In this document: positions 8,049 to 17,088 of the stretch, in pieces | Layout: each line of letters begins with the position of its first letter | Numbering within the stretch: the first letter of the stretch is position 1 | Source: JAFGHJ01 sp964631335 | GTDB taxonomy: Bacteria > Hydrothermota > UBA3072 | DNA: 42,520 nt | Assembly (NCBI GenBank): GCA_964631335.1 | Contig: CAZVXD010000002.1 | Coordinates: 1-42,520 of the forward strand | Direction: 5' to 3' | Notes under the pieces: model-generated | What the model was told of the DNA's origin: nothing | The model's database searches: none | What the model saw: only the letters and a program-made list of their open reading frames with translations | Translations under genes and position numbers: made by a program

Positions 8049-9374
8049 TTACTTGCACTCAAACAAATAATCGTTGAGTATTATTTCAAGAAGTTCTTGT
8101 CTGCCGGATTTCCTTTTGGGTTCTCCGTTTTTAAGCGCGTATTTTTCAAGAGATTCAAAATCTTCTTTACCGGAAACGATCGATTTTCCGATACCCTTTG
8201 TATAACTGGAATATCTTTCCTTTACAAATTTATCGATCTCTCCACCCTTAATCAGCGCGTCAGCGACCTTGTAAGCTTTGGCAAAGGAATCCATACCTGA
8301 AATGTGAGCATATACCAGATCATCGAGTTCAAATGACCCTCTTCTCACCTTGGCATCGAAATTCAATCCGCCTTTACCGAGGCCGCCATTCTTAATAACT
8401 TCATACATAGCCAGAGTTGTATCGTAAATGTTGCTGGGGAACTGATCGGTATCCCATCCGAGAAGTAGATCGCCCTGATTGGCATCGATACTTCCCAGAA
8501 CACCATTAATTCTGGCAACTCTTAAATCGTGATTGAAAGTGTGTCTTGCCAGAGTGGCGTGATTGGCTTCGATATTAAGTTTGAATTTATCGATAAGATC
8601 ATAACTTCTCAAAAATCCTATAACAGTAGCAGAATCGAAATCATATTGATGTTTTGTAGGCTCGTGCGGCTTAGGCTCTATAAGGAACTGTGCTTTAAAT
8701 CCGATTTTCTTAGCATAATCGCAAGCCATATGAAGAAAACGAGCCATGTTGTCCAGTTCCAATTTCATATCGTTATTAAGAAGGGTCTCATATCCCTCTC
8801 TTCCACCCCAGAAAACGTAATTTTCGGCACCTAATTCTTTTCCTACTTCCAGAGCTTTTTTAACCTGAGCCGAGGCATAAGCAAAAACATCCGCGTCCGG
8901 AGAAGTAGCCGCGCCATGCATAAATCTCGGGTTGGAAAAGAGATTAGCCGTATCCCAGAGCAGTTTCGTTTCACTGTTTTTCATATGTCCTTTTATGTGG
9001 TCAACAATGATACCGAGATTTTTGTTGGTCTCAGCAAGCGTATCTCCTTCCGGAGCAACATCCCTATCGTGGAAACAGAAATAAGGAACGCCTAAAATTT
9101 CAAACAACTCAAAAGCCGCATCAACTCTTGCTTTGGCTTTATCCATATCATCCGAAAAAGCTTGCCAGGGTCTATCAAATACCGCGTCACCGAATTGATC
9201 GCCACCATCTCCACAGAATGTATGCCAGTAAGCTACCGCAAACCTGAGATGCTCCTTCATCGTCTTACCGTTAATTTTCTCCTTTGGGTTGTAAAACTTA
9301 AAAGCAAGGGGATTTTTTGATTTCTTACCTTCAAATTTTATCTTTTTCATGTTACCAAAAAATTTTTGTGCCAT
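8049..9374 (-). CDS. xylA: xylose isomerase
   Basis: Converts D-xylose to D-xylulose in the cytoplasm using two divalent metal ions. The 441 residues match the long (class II) xylose isomerases, with the N-terminal FKFYNPKEKINGKTM extension and WHTFCGDGGDQFG segment. The catalytic FCFHDRDVAPEG contains His102 and Asp105. Further metal-binding segments are FLIEPKPHEPTKHQYDFD, NIEANHATLA and DANQGDLLLGWDTDQFP. The start has AAGGAG upstream. It is the last gene of the leftward xylose operon, 28 bases after the ATPase gene, and faces the GH115 gene across a shared terminator. The motifs are complete, so it should be active. Confidence 0.97.
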   Translation of the reverse strand: MAQKFFGNMKKIKFEGKKSKNPLAFKFYNPKEKINGKTMKEHLRFAVAYWHTFCGDGGDQFGDAVFDRPWQAFSDDMDKAKARVDAAFELFEILGVPYFCFHDRDVAPEGDTLAETNKNLGIIVDHIKGHMKNSETKLLWDTANLFSNPRFMHGAATSPDADVFAYASAQVKKALEVGKELGAENYVFWGGREGYETLLNNDMKLELDNMARFLHMACDYAKKIGFKAQFLIEPKPHEPTKHQYDFDSATVIGFLRSYDLIDKFKLNIEANHATLARHTFNHDLRVARINGVLGSIDANQGDLLLGWDTDQFPSNIYDTTLAMYEVIKNGGLGKGGLNFDAKVRRGSFELDDLVYAHISGMDSFAKAYKVADALIKGGEIDKFVKERYSSYTKGIGKSIVSGKEDFESLEKYALKNGEPKRKSGRQELLEIILNDYLFECK

Positions 9375-9402
9375 ATCTCACTCTCCTTTAAAGTTTAATA
9401 TA

Positions 9403-10917
9403 CTAATCTTCCATAACCGCGCAGTCGATTATTTTTTCTTCCGTTGCGTCTTTACGTAAGAATTCTCCTGTTATTCTACCTTCAGCCATTACAAGAATCC
9501 TGTCACTCATACTCAATATTTCAGGTAGCTCGGATGATATAATAATAATACCTAATCCCTGAAATGCAAGTAAGGAAATTAGGAAGTGTATCTCAGCCTT
9601 TGCCCCAATATCAATCCCTCGGGTTGGCTCATCCAAAATAAGGATTTCCGGCAACGAAGCGAGCCATTTGGCAAGAACCACCTTCTGCTGGTTGCCGCCG
9701 GAAAGGCTCTTTACAGGAGAAAATGGATTAGAGGGACTTATTTTTAATTTATTTATATAATTATCTACTATTTCATCTTCTTTTTTCTTATCTATAACTT
9801 TCAATTTAGAAATACTATTCAAAATGGGAAGCGTTATATTTTCCTTGATATTCATAAGCGATACAAGCCCCTGCGATTGCCTGTCTTCCGGCACAAATCC
9901 GATTCCTTTGTTTATAGCATCGGCGGGAGACCCTATAGATACTTCTTCTCCCCCGAGAAAGATCGAACCCTCATCGAGTCTATCCACACCGAATATCGCT
10001 CTCATGGTTTCCGTCCTTCCGGCTCCCACCAGGCCATAAAAACCCAATATCTCACCTTTTCTTACCTGGAAACTAACGTTATCTATTAATTCTTTTTTTG
10101 TTAAATTCTTAACTTCAAAAATTTTTTCACCTATCTTCTTCTTTTTTCCCGGGTACATATCAAGATCCCGCCCCACCATCATCTGGGTAACTTTCTTTTC
10201 GGTAGCGTCCTTTACATCCAGGCGACCGGCGTTTTTACCATCCCGGAGGACAACAATCCGGTCACATATACTAAAAACCTCACTCAGTTTATGGGTCACA
10301 AAAATAAAAGTTAATCCCAGTTTCTTAAGCTTATTTACTATAGCAAAAAGCTTTTCTATCTCATTATCGGTAAGAGGCGCTGTCGGCTCATCCATTATTA
10401 TCAGTTTAGAATCGATCGATATAGCCCTGGCAATCTCCACCATCTGTTTCTGAGCCACGCCTAATTTTCTAATCGGAGTATCTCCAGAAAACCTCACTCC
10501 CAGTTTAGTTAAATGCTCTGAAGCTACCCGTTCCATCTCTTTTCTGTCTAACAACCCTAAAACATTACCCTTTCTGGGCTCTCTTCCCATAAGTATGTTT
10601 TCGGAAACTGAAAGATTGAGAGCTATATTAAAATGCTGATGAATAAAACTTATACCTTTTTTTTGAGCATCGTGAGGATTCCGCAGTTTTATTTCCTTAC
10701 CTTCAAAGAATATTTTTCCGCTATCCTGCTGGTAAAAACCGGTCGGCGCGGGATGAGGATTTAGAATCTCCATCAAAGTAGTTTTACCCGCTCCGTTTTC
10801 ACCCACAAGAGCGAGCACTTCCCCTTTATACACTTCGAGATCCACTTCATCGAGGGCTTTTACTCCCGGAAAATTTTTTGTGATTTTCTCCATGCGGAGA
10901 AGAAATTCGTTACTCAC
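9403..10917 (-). CDS. xylG: sugar ABC transporter ATP-binding protein (XylG/RbsA type)
   Basis: A 504-residue double-ATPase subunit of a carbohydrate ABC importer, acting on the inner face of the cytoplasmic membrane with the neighbouring permease. The N-terminal half has Walker A GENGAGKTT (residues 39-47), the signature-like KLGVAQKQMVEIARA and Walker B LIIMDEPTAPL. The C-terminal half has the usual degenerate Walker A (GLVGAGRTE), the signature LSGGNQQKVVLAKWL and Walker B ILILDEPTRGIDIG. An extra segment, NPHPAPTG (about 53-60), follows Walker A where relatives have only two residues; it is in frame. The start codon overlaps the stop of the binding-protein gene (ATGA). The substrate is inferred to be xylose from xylA and xylB in the same operon; the protein family alone cannot decide between pentoses. 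Confidence 0.92.
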   Translation of the reverse strand: MSNEFLLRMEKITKNFPGVKALDEVDLEVYKGEVLALVGENGAGKTTLMEILNPHPAPTGFYQQDSGKIFFEGKEIKLRNPHDAQKKGISFIHQHFNIALNLSVSENILMGREPRKGNVLGLLDRKEMERVASEHLTKLGVRFSGDTPIRKLGVAQKQMVEIARAISIDSKLIIMDEPTAPLTDNEIEKLFAIVNKLKKLGLTFIFVTHKLSEVFSICDRIVVLRDGKNAGRLDVKDATEKKVTQMMVGRDLDMYPGKKKKIGEKIFEVKNLTKKELIDNVSFQVRKGEILGFYGLVGAGRTETMRAIFGVDRLDEGSIFLGGEEVSIGSPADAINKGIGFVPEDRQSQGLVSLMNIKENITLPILNSISKLKVIDKKKEDEIVDNYINKLKISPSNPFSPVKSLSGGNQQKVVLAKWLASLPEILILDEPTRGIDIGAKAEIHFLISLLAFQGLGIIIISSELPEILSMSDRILVMAEGRITGEFLRKDATEEKIIDCAVMED

Positions 10918-11912
10918 AGGCTAAAAGTATGCGCAATACCCCATTGATCCATTATTTTTAAATATCCCTCAAGATTTTCTCTGGAGACAACGTCTACTCC
11001 GGTATCTATTATACAATCTCCGTCTTTATTTTTGGGAAGCGAATCGAGGGTCTCTTCCATTCCTTTTTTATTCATACTATGAAGTATTTTTACTCCCTCA
11101 TAGCCCATTAAATATTGTTTTTGGGCGATTGTGGCATCGATTAGCCCTTCATCGATCAAATACAAATGTTCATCGGTTACGTCGAATGAAACTATATGTA
11201 TCTTACCCTTTTTTCCGGCTGCTTTTACGGCTTTAGCCGCGGAAGGTCCGTTAAAAGCGTAAACACCAAAAAAAGCGTCGAGATCCGGATTGTTGAGTAG
11301 AGCTGTTTCCGCCAGCTCTACTGCCCTGGAGGTTTCCTCATTGTCACACAAAATCGGCTCTATAATTTCTATTCCCGGATGCTTTTTAATCGCGTCTTCG
11401 AATCCTCTCATCCGCTCAAGAGAATTCATAGCGGTAAGAGAACCGGTTGCTATGGCAACTTTGCCTTTTCCTCCGAGAATTTCCGCCATCTTCTCACCGG
11501 CAACCCTGCCTGCCGTATAATTGTCGGTACCTATATAACAAATCCTCTCTGAATTCGGAGAATCGGTGTCTATGGTAATAGTAGGGATTCCTTTCTCAAT
11601 AGCCAGATTAATCGGGGAAACAAGAGCCTCAGGATCGGAAGGGGCAACCGCTATGCCTTTATACCCCATGGATATCCATGTCTCGATTGTTTCTATTTGC
11701 CGTGGGATATCTTCTTTCTGGGGCATAAATACCGTAACTTTTACGCCCAATTCCTTACCCGCGTCTTCAGCTCCTTTTTTAACCACATCCCAGTAAGGAC
11801 CAACGCTTTTACCAAGTACGCCATACCGGGATTCTTCCCCGGCGCACCCGGAGAAAAGCCCGAATACAATAAAAGCTATCAAAAGAAACCAGACCTTTAA
11901 AAAACTTTTCAT
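10914..11912 (-). CDS. sugar ABC transporter substrate-binding lipoprotein
   Basis: A 332-residue periplasmic sugar-binding protein of the ribose/xylose type (type I periplasmic binding fold). The signal ends in a lipobox, FSGC with Cys23. The conserved pattern of the family is clear: a first lobe with AEDAGKELGVKVTVFMPQ, then IAVAPSDPEALVSPI, the hinge segment VCYIGTDNYTAGRVAGEKMAE, and the second-lobe MERMRGFED-like element LERMRGFEDAIKKHPGIEI. It captures a sugar, probably xylose or a xylan-derived pentose given the operon, and hands it to the permease. The start has AAAGGAGG five bases upstream. Placing the binding protein between permease and ATPase differs from the usual binding protein-ATPase-permease order. 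Confidence 0.9.
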   Translation of the reverse strand: MKSFLKVWFLLIAFIVFGLFSGCAGEESRYGVLGKSVGPYWDVVKKGAEDAGKELGVKVTVFMPQKEDIPRQIETIETWISMGYKGIAVAPSDPEALVSPINLAIEKGIPTITIDTDSPNSERICYIGTDNYTAGRVAGEKMAEILGGKGKVAIATGSLTAMNSLERMRGFEDAIKKHPGIEIIEPILCDNEETSRAVELAETALLNNPDLDAFFGVYAFNGPSAAKAVKAAGKKGKIHIVSFDVTDEHLYLIDEGLIDATIAQKQYLMGYEGVKILHSMNKKGMEETLDSLPKNKDGDCIIDTGVDVVSRENLEGYLKIMDQWGIAHTFSL

Positions 11913-11914
11913 CT

Positions 11915-12868
11915 TTAACCTCCTTTACCCTTTGTTTTTTCCCGTAAAACATCTACCGTTACCGCTATTACAATTATCACACCCAAAATTACCTGATGCC
12001 AGTAAGAAGATACCTGTAAAAGAACCAGAGAATTCCAGACCGCAGTCAAAATACCCGCTCCTATTAAAGCACCGAAGATAGTACCGACACCGCCGAACAG
12101 GCTGGTACCGCCTATAACCGAAGCAGCTATAGCATACATCTCATAAGTAACACCCACATTGGGATTGCCCTGTCCAAGCCGGGAAGTAATAAGTATTCCG
12201 ACTATTCCGGCCATTACCGCGGATAAAACATAAGTAAGAATTCTCGTATTATCCACATTTATTCCCGAAAGTCTTGCGGCTTCTATATTTCCTCCCACAG
12301 CGTAAATATGCCTTCCGTATATTGTCTTACCCAGTAGAAATATCGAAAAACCCGATACGATTATCAGAATAATAACAGGGAAAGGGAAAAACTTAAACAA
12401 CATTCCATGCCATATAAAAGAAAAAGAATCGGGAAGATTTAAGACAGGCTGTCCTTTTGTTATCACCGTAGCGAGACCTCTACCCATGGCAAAAGTCCCC
12501 AGAGTAATTATAAAAGGAGGTACCTTCAACTTGGTAACAAATATTCCGTGCCAGACTCCGATTAATACAGCGATTAAAAGCGTCAGGATAATAGCGGCGG
12601 CGATTCCCATTCCGCTGGAGATAAAAGTGGCGACAAGAACAGAAGTCAAGACTATTACCGAACCCGGAGAAAGGTCTATTCCTTCGGTAAGTATAACGAA
12701 GGTTTCTCCGATGGCAATAAGTCCGAAAACGGCTATCTGTCTTGACAGAAGTTGAAGATTATACGAGGAAAGAAAACGGGGATTTACTATGGCTGTAATC
12801 AACCATATAAATAAAAGCGCAAATAATATACCTGCTTCCCGAAATTTAAATATTTTCCTCAAATTCAA
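11915..12868 (-). CDS. xylH: sugar ABC transporter permease (XylH/RbsC type)
   Basis: A 317-residue inner-membrane permease of the BPD_transp_2 family with about eight to ten hydrophobic segments. Family landmarks are FGLIAIGETFVILTEGIDLSPGSV (near residues 48-71), FIITLGTFAMGRGLA and the loop GGNIEAARLSGINV before VIGGTSLFGGVGTIFGALIGA. It forms the membrane channel for the ATPase and lipoprotein encoded just downstream. It overlaps the end of xylB by ATGA, so translation is likely coupled. The sugar is inferred from the operon and is not proven by the sequence. Confidence 0.92.
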   Translation of the reverse strand: MNLRKIFKFREAGILFALLFIWLITAIVNPRFLSSYNLQLLSRQIAVFGLIAIGETFVILTEGIDLSPGSVIVLTSVLVATFISSGMGIAAAIILTLLIAVLIGVWHGIFVTKLKVPPFIITLGTFAMGRGLATVITKGQPVLNLPDSFSFIWHGMLFKFFPFPVIILIIVSGFSIFLLGKTIYGRHIYAVGGNIEAARLSGINVDNTRILTYVLSAVMAGIVGILITSRLGQGNPNVGVTYEMYAIAASVIGGTSLFGGVGTIFGALIGAGILTAVWNSLVLLQVSSYWHQVILGVIIVIAVTVDVLREKTKGKGG

Positions 12869-14403
12869 GCGTGCTTCTCGACTATTTTGTTTAACGCCTG
12901 GAATCTATCTTTAAGAGCGGGATACAACGAACGGTAAATATTATAATATTCGTTATATTTTTCCACATTATCCTTATTGGGTTCTGTAGAACTCTTCACT
13001 TTTATTATCGCGTCACAGGCATCTTCGATGCTCGAATAGACTCCCGTTCCTTCTCCCGCGAGCAGAGCAACTCCAAGAGCCCCTCCATCCGTAACATTAA
13101 TCGTTGTCATAGGCGCGTTATTTATGTCAGCCTGGATCTGCAGCCAGAAAGGCGATTTTGCTCCGCCGCCGGATCCCCTAATCTCTTCAACAGAAATATT
13201 CAAATCTCTGATAATTTTCAGCGAATCACGCAAACCAAAAGATACACCCTCCAGAACAGAACGGACAAAATCTCCTTCAGTATGACGGAGACTCAACCCA
13301 AAAAACACTCCTCTCGCGTTCGGATCCGCGTATGGGGCTCTTTCTCCGGTAAGATAAGGCAAAAAGATAAGACCTTCACTGCCTACAGGAATTTTACCTG
13401 CCTTCTCTTCCATTAAAACATAGGGGTCTACACCTTTCTTTTTAGCTTCTTCTTTCAAATCGTTAAACAATGTATCCCGCAGCCAGCGCAGCGAACCACC
13501 GGCGGAAAGCATAACTCCCATCAAATGCCATTTACCTTTAACCGCGTGGCAAAACGTATGCAATGTATGCCCGGGATCAAGATGGTGCTCATCGCTCACC
13601 GCAAAGACGACACCTGAAGTGCCTACAGTAGATGAAATCAACCCTTCTCTCACTATACCTGTACCAACAGCCTGGGAAGCCTGATCTCCACCACCTCCCA
13701 CAACCGGAGTTCCTTCCGCGAGTCCGGTCTCTTGACTGGCATTCGCGCTTACCTTTCCGCTGACTACGGAAGATTCGAAACACTCGGGTAAAAGATCCTT
13801 ATCTATATCCAACTCATCTAAAAGTTCATCGGACCATTTCCTGTTTTTAACATCGAGAAAAAGAGTTCCTGAAGCGTCAGACACTTCGGTAGCAAACTCA
13901 CCTGTGAGACGAAATCGGATATAATCCTTAGGTAATAGAATCTTATAAATTTTATCATAAACATCGGGTTCGTGTTCCCTTACCCATAGTAACTTACCCG
14001 CGGTAAAACCGGTTAAAGCGGGATTTGAAACAAGTTCTATCAACCTTTCCGCGCCAATTTTCTCCGTAATATACTCACATTGCTTACCTGTCCTTTGATC
14101 ACACCAGAGTATGGCAGGACGTAAGACTTTATATTCCTTATCGAGTGCTACCAGACCGTGCATTTGGCCGGAAAGCCCTATACCTTTTATATCTTCCGGT
14201 TTCGCAGAAGATTTACTTAAAACCTTCTTAATTGCTTCAACAGTTCCGTTCCACCAATCCTCCGGTTCCTGCTCAGCCCAGTTGACCTTTGGAGTATGAA
14301 GAGGATATTCGACTGTGGCAGATACAATTTCCCCTGCTTTTTCATCCGTAATCAGAACTTTGACTCCGCTTGTCCCAACATCAAGTCCTAATAAAAAACT
14401 CAT
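12865..14403 (-). CDS. xylB: xylulokinase
   Basis: A 512-residue FGGY-family sugar kinase that phosphorylates D-xylulose to xylulose 5-phosphate. The N-terminal phosphate-binding GLDVGTSGVKVLI, the xylulokinase-typical GIGLSGQMHGLV, LWCDQRT, and the catalytic-aspartate region VVGGGGDQASQAVG are all visible. The C-terminal GGGAKSPFWLQIQADI is the second FGGY signature. The length is normal. The start has AAGGAG and a nearby TATAAT promoter element. It leads the leftward operon xylB-permease-binding protein-ATPase-xylA, with four-base overlaps or tiny gaps throughout, so the five genes are almost certainly one transcript. No XylR-type repressor gene is in the window. Confidence 0.95.
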   Translation of the reverse strand: MSFLLGLDVGTSGVKVLITDEKAGEIVSATVEYPLHTPKVNWAEQEPEDWWNGTVEAIKKVLSKSSAKPEDIKGIGLSGQMHGLVALDKEYKVLRPAILWCDQRTGKQCEYITEKIGAERLIELVSNPALTGFTAGKLLWVREHEPDVYDKIYKILLPKDYIRFRLTGEFATEVSDASGTLFLDVKNRKWSDELLDELDIDKDLLPECFESSVVSGKVSANASQETGLAEGTPVVGGGGDQASQAVGTGIVREGLISSTVGTSGVVFAVSDEHHLDPGHTLHTFCHAVKGKWHLMGVMLSAGGSLRWLRDTLFNDLKEEAKKKGVDPYVLMEEKAGKIPVGSEGLIFLPYLTGERAPYADPNARGVFFGLSLRHTEGDFVRSVLEGVSFGLRDSLKIIRDLNISVEEIRGSGGGAKSPFWLQIQADINNAPMTTINVTDGGALGVALLAGEGTGVYSSIEDACDAIIKVKSSTEPNKDNVEKYNEYYNIYRSLYPALKDRFQALNKIVEKHA

Positions 14404-14421
14404 AATAACTCCTTTTTTTTC

Positions 14422-14450
14422 ATTATACTATCATTCATTTTTTGTAAACA
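14422..14450 (-). promoter_or_regulatory. probable promoter of the xylose operon
   Basis: On the minus strand a perfect TATAAT occupies 14427-14422. Upstream of it lie TTTACA (15-base spacer) and TGTTTA (17-base spacer) as overlapping -35 candidates. The distance to the xylB ATG is about 19 bases and includes AAGGAG. Confidence 0.5.
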
Positions 14451-14468
14451 ATAATCAAAGACATTTCA

Positions 14469-14501
14469 CATGAATATATATAATGACAATTACAATTCAT
14501 G
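14469..14501. promoter_or_regulatory. possible operator between xylB and the histidine kinase
   Basis: CATGAAT (14469-14475) and ATTCATG (14495-14501) are perfect reverse complements separated by 19 bases, just upstream of the xylB promoter. Seven-base arms can arise by chance in such AT-rich DNA, so this is only a candidate site. Confidence 0.3.
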
Positions 14502-14670
14502 CAAGAGGTTAAACTTAAATAAAAAATCAAATACAAAAACGCAAAATCGCGAATAAAAATAAAAAAAGGTCTAAAAAAATATAAAAATAAGTAACTTTTT
14601 TGAGAAAATAAAGGTTGATGAACGATAATTTGTCAAATATTGAAAAAATAAAAATCCTTTATGAATCTTG

Positions 14671-17088
14671 ATGCCTTATCGCCAATTACTTTTTTATTTA
14701 AAAAAAAGAAAAATAGCCTTGCAAATTTTCTACACTATATTAAAATTTATAATACAGATGTCAAAAGATGAAGTTTCGGTAGAAATAAAACAAAAATCCG
14801 ATAAAAAGGATAATAATTTAAGATATTTGTCTTCAAAAAACAAAAAATCTTTTTTCCTGATCTTCGACAATTGTCCCTACCCAATTTTTCTCATAAACAA
14901 AGAAGGAATAATCGAAGATTTAAATCCGGCTTCTGCCAAACTATTAAAAAGAAAAAAAACGGAAATTCAAAACAAAACCTTTCAAAAACTACTAAAAGAA
15001 GAATCGGAAAAATCATTTAATGAAAAATTCGACATTTTTATCAAAAAGGATTATAAAAAAATAGAATTTAACATCATTTTTAAGGGTAAAAAAACAGATT
15101 CCGACGTTACCTGCTCCGTTTTGCTGGTCAAACACGACAACACCAAAGACGACAGAATCATCCTTTTCGCACATGATATTACCGAGCTGAAAGAAGCACA
15201 GAAAGCGGCGGCTTTCAAAAGCAACCTTTTAACCTCTTTACTCGACAACATCCCTGATCATATTTACTTCAAAGACAAAAAAAGCCGTTTTGTTCAAGCG
15301 AGTAAATCTGTGGCAAATCAGTTTGGAGTTAAAAGCGTAAACGAACTTATAGGTAAAACCGATTTCGATTATTTTACAAAAGAACACGCCGACCTGGCTT
15401 TTAACGATGAACAGGAAATAATAAAAACAGGTAACCCTATAGAAGTAAAAGTAGAAAAAGAAACACATCCGGACGGAAGAATAACCTGGGTGTCAACAAC
15501 CAAAATACCGAGATACGATGAAGAAGGAAATATCATCGGAATTCTTGGTATATCGAGGGACGTGACCAAAAGAAAAGAGCTGGAAGAAAAGCTGAAGCAG
15601 AAACTTGAGAAACTCGGAGAAGAAATTCTATTTAAAAGCCGTTTGCTTACTTCTCTTTTAAATAACATACCGGATCGCATTTATTTCAAAGACGAAAAAA
15701 GCCGATTCATAACCGTAAGTGAATCACTTGTCAGGTGGTTGGGAGCGGTGAACGCCGAAGAGATGATAGGAAAGACGGACTTTGATTATTTCACAGAAGA
15801 ACACGCAGAACCAGCTTATGAAGATGAACAAAACGTCATGAAAACAGGTAAACCGATTGAAGGGAAAATGGAAAAGGAAACGCACTCTGACGGAAGAATA
15901 AGCTGGGTTTCAACAACCAAAATACCGAGATACGATGAAGAAGGAAACGTAATGGGAACACTCGGAATATCCAGAGACATTACGGATAAAGTACTGGCAG
16001 AGAAAAAACTCGAAGAAAGCGCGAACAAATTGAAAACCATAGTAAACGCGGTAAGCGAGGGACTGGCGATAATCGACGAAAACCATATAATACTGGAAGC
16101 TAACGATTTTCTCTGTCAATTATTCGGCTTAAAAAGAGAAAAAGTAATAAACAAGAAATGCCATAAAATCTTTCCCCCGTGGGAAGAATCCTGCCGGGAT
16201 TGCCCCCTTAAAAAAGTATTCGATAAAAAAGAAAGTTCCCCTCTAATAGAAAGAACAAAAGTATTAAAGAACGGAACAATACAATATTTCAGCATCCAAT
16301 GTTATCCTATTCCGAATTACAACGAAAAAGAACTTAAAAGCGTTATATCGATAAGAGATATAACCGAACGCAAAAACATGGAAAAGGAAAACATGCAAAA
16401 TTACAAGAGAAAAATGAAAAATTTATCTCATAAATTAACTCTGGCGGAAGAACACGAAAGAAAAAGAATCGCGACCGATCTTCACGCGGACATCGGACAA
16501 ACACTTGCCTTTTTGCAACTCAAGATTGGCGAACTAAAGGAAAAAAACTCCTCCCCTCAAATACAAAAATCACTGCAGGAAATTTACAATCTCGTTCAGG
16601 ATGCTATCACTTCAGCCCGTTCGCTGATGACACAGATCAGCCCCACGATTCTTTACGAACTCGGCTTTGAACCAGCCGTAGACTGGTTAGCTGAAAATAT
16701 TTTAAAGAAAAATAATATAGAATATGAATTTAACAACGACGGAAAGGAAAAACCGTTAACCGACGATATCGGCATCTTACTATTCCAGGCTGTTCGAGAA
16801 TTATTGCTCAATATAAGAAAACACGCTAAGGCTAAAAAAGTAAAAATCTCAATAAAAAGATGCAAAGAAAATATTCAAATAATAATAGCCGATAATGGGA
16901 TCGGGTTTGACATTTCTTCGTTAGATTCATATTGTGAAAAAGACGTAGGATTTGGCCTTTTAAATATACGTAGTCGTATCGACGTAGTAGGCGGATCCTT
17001 TGAAATAGAATCACACAAAAAAAGGGGAACCAAGATAACATTAAAAGCACCTATAAACACCTCAAAAGGAGTGTCGAATGAGCATTAA
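14671..17088 (+). CDS. cytoplasmic multi-PAS sensor histidine kinase (NarX/DegS-type core)
   Basis: About 805 residues with four PAS domains (roughly 50-165, 182-320, 321-460 and 460-585), then a HisKA_3 dimerisation domain and a HATPase_c domain. The HisKA_3 motif is EHERKRIATDLHADIGQ, with phosphoacceptor His605 counted from this start. The ATPase has the N-box ELLLNIRKHAKA, the G1 box DNGIGFD and GFGLLNIRSR. PAS 2 and 3 are a recent tandem duplicate with a 139-residue period. PAS 4 has a cysteine motif, SCRDCPL. No membrane segment is evident, so it senses a cytoplasmic signal. The start is uncertain: TTG 14668, ATG 14671 or ATG 14758, none with a clear ribosome site. It overlaps the response regulator by 11 bases and diverges from the xylose operon, which it might regulate. 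Confidence 0.9.
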   Translation: MPYRQLLFYLKKRKIALQIFYTILKFIIQMSKDEVSVEIKQKSDKKDNNLRYLSSKNKKSFFLIFDNCPYPIFLINKEGIIEDLNPASAKLLKRKKTEIQNKTFQKLLKEESEKSFNEKFDIFIKKDYKKIEFNIIFKGKKTDSDVTCSVLLVKHDNTKDDRIILFAHDITELKEAQKAAAFKSNLLTSLLDNIPDHIYFKDKKSRFVQASKSVANQFGVKSVNELIGKTDFDYFTKEHADLAFNDEQEIIKTGNPIEVKVEKETHPDGRITWVSTTKIPRYDEEGNIIGILGISRDVTKRKELEEKLKQKLEKLGEEILFKSRLLTSLLNNIPDRIYFKDEKSRFITVSESLVRWLGAVNAEEMIGKTDFDYFTEEHAEPAYEDEQNVMKTGKPIEGKMEKETHSDGRISWVSTTKIPRYDEEGNVMGTLGISRDITDKVLAEKKLEESANKLKTIVNAVSEGLAIIDENHIILEANDFLCQLFGLKREKVINKKCHKIFPPWEESCRDCPLKKVFDKKESSPLIERTKVLKNGTIQYFSIQCYPIPNYNEKELKSVISIRDITERKNMEKENMQNYKRKMKNLSHKLTLAEEHERKRIATDLHADIGQTLAFLQLKIGELKEKNSSPQIQKSLQEIYNLVQDAITSARSLMTQISPTILYELGFEPAVDWLAENILKKNNIEYEFNNDGKEKPLTDDIGILLFQAVRELLLNIRKHAKAKKVKISIKRCKENIQIIIADNGIGFDISSLDSYCEKDVGFGLLNIRSRIDVVGGSFEIESHKKRGTKITLKAPINTSKGVSNEH

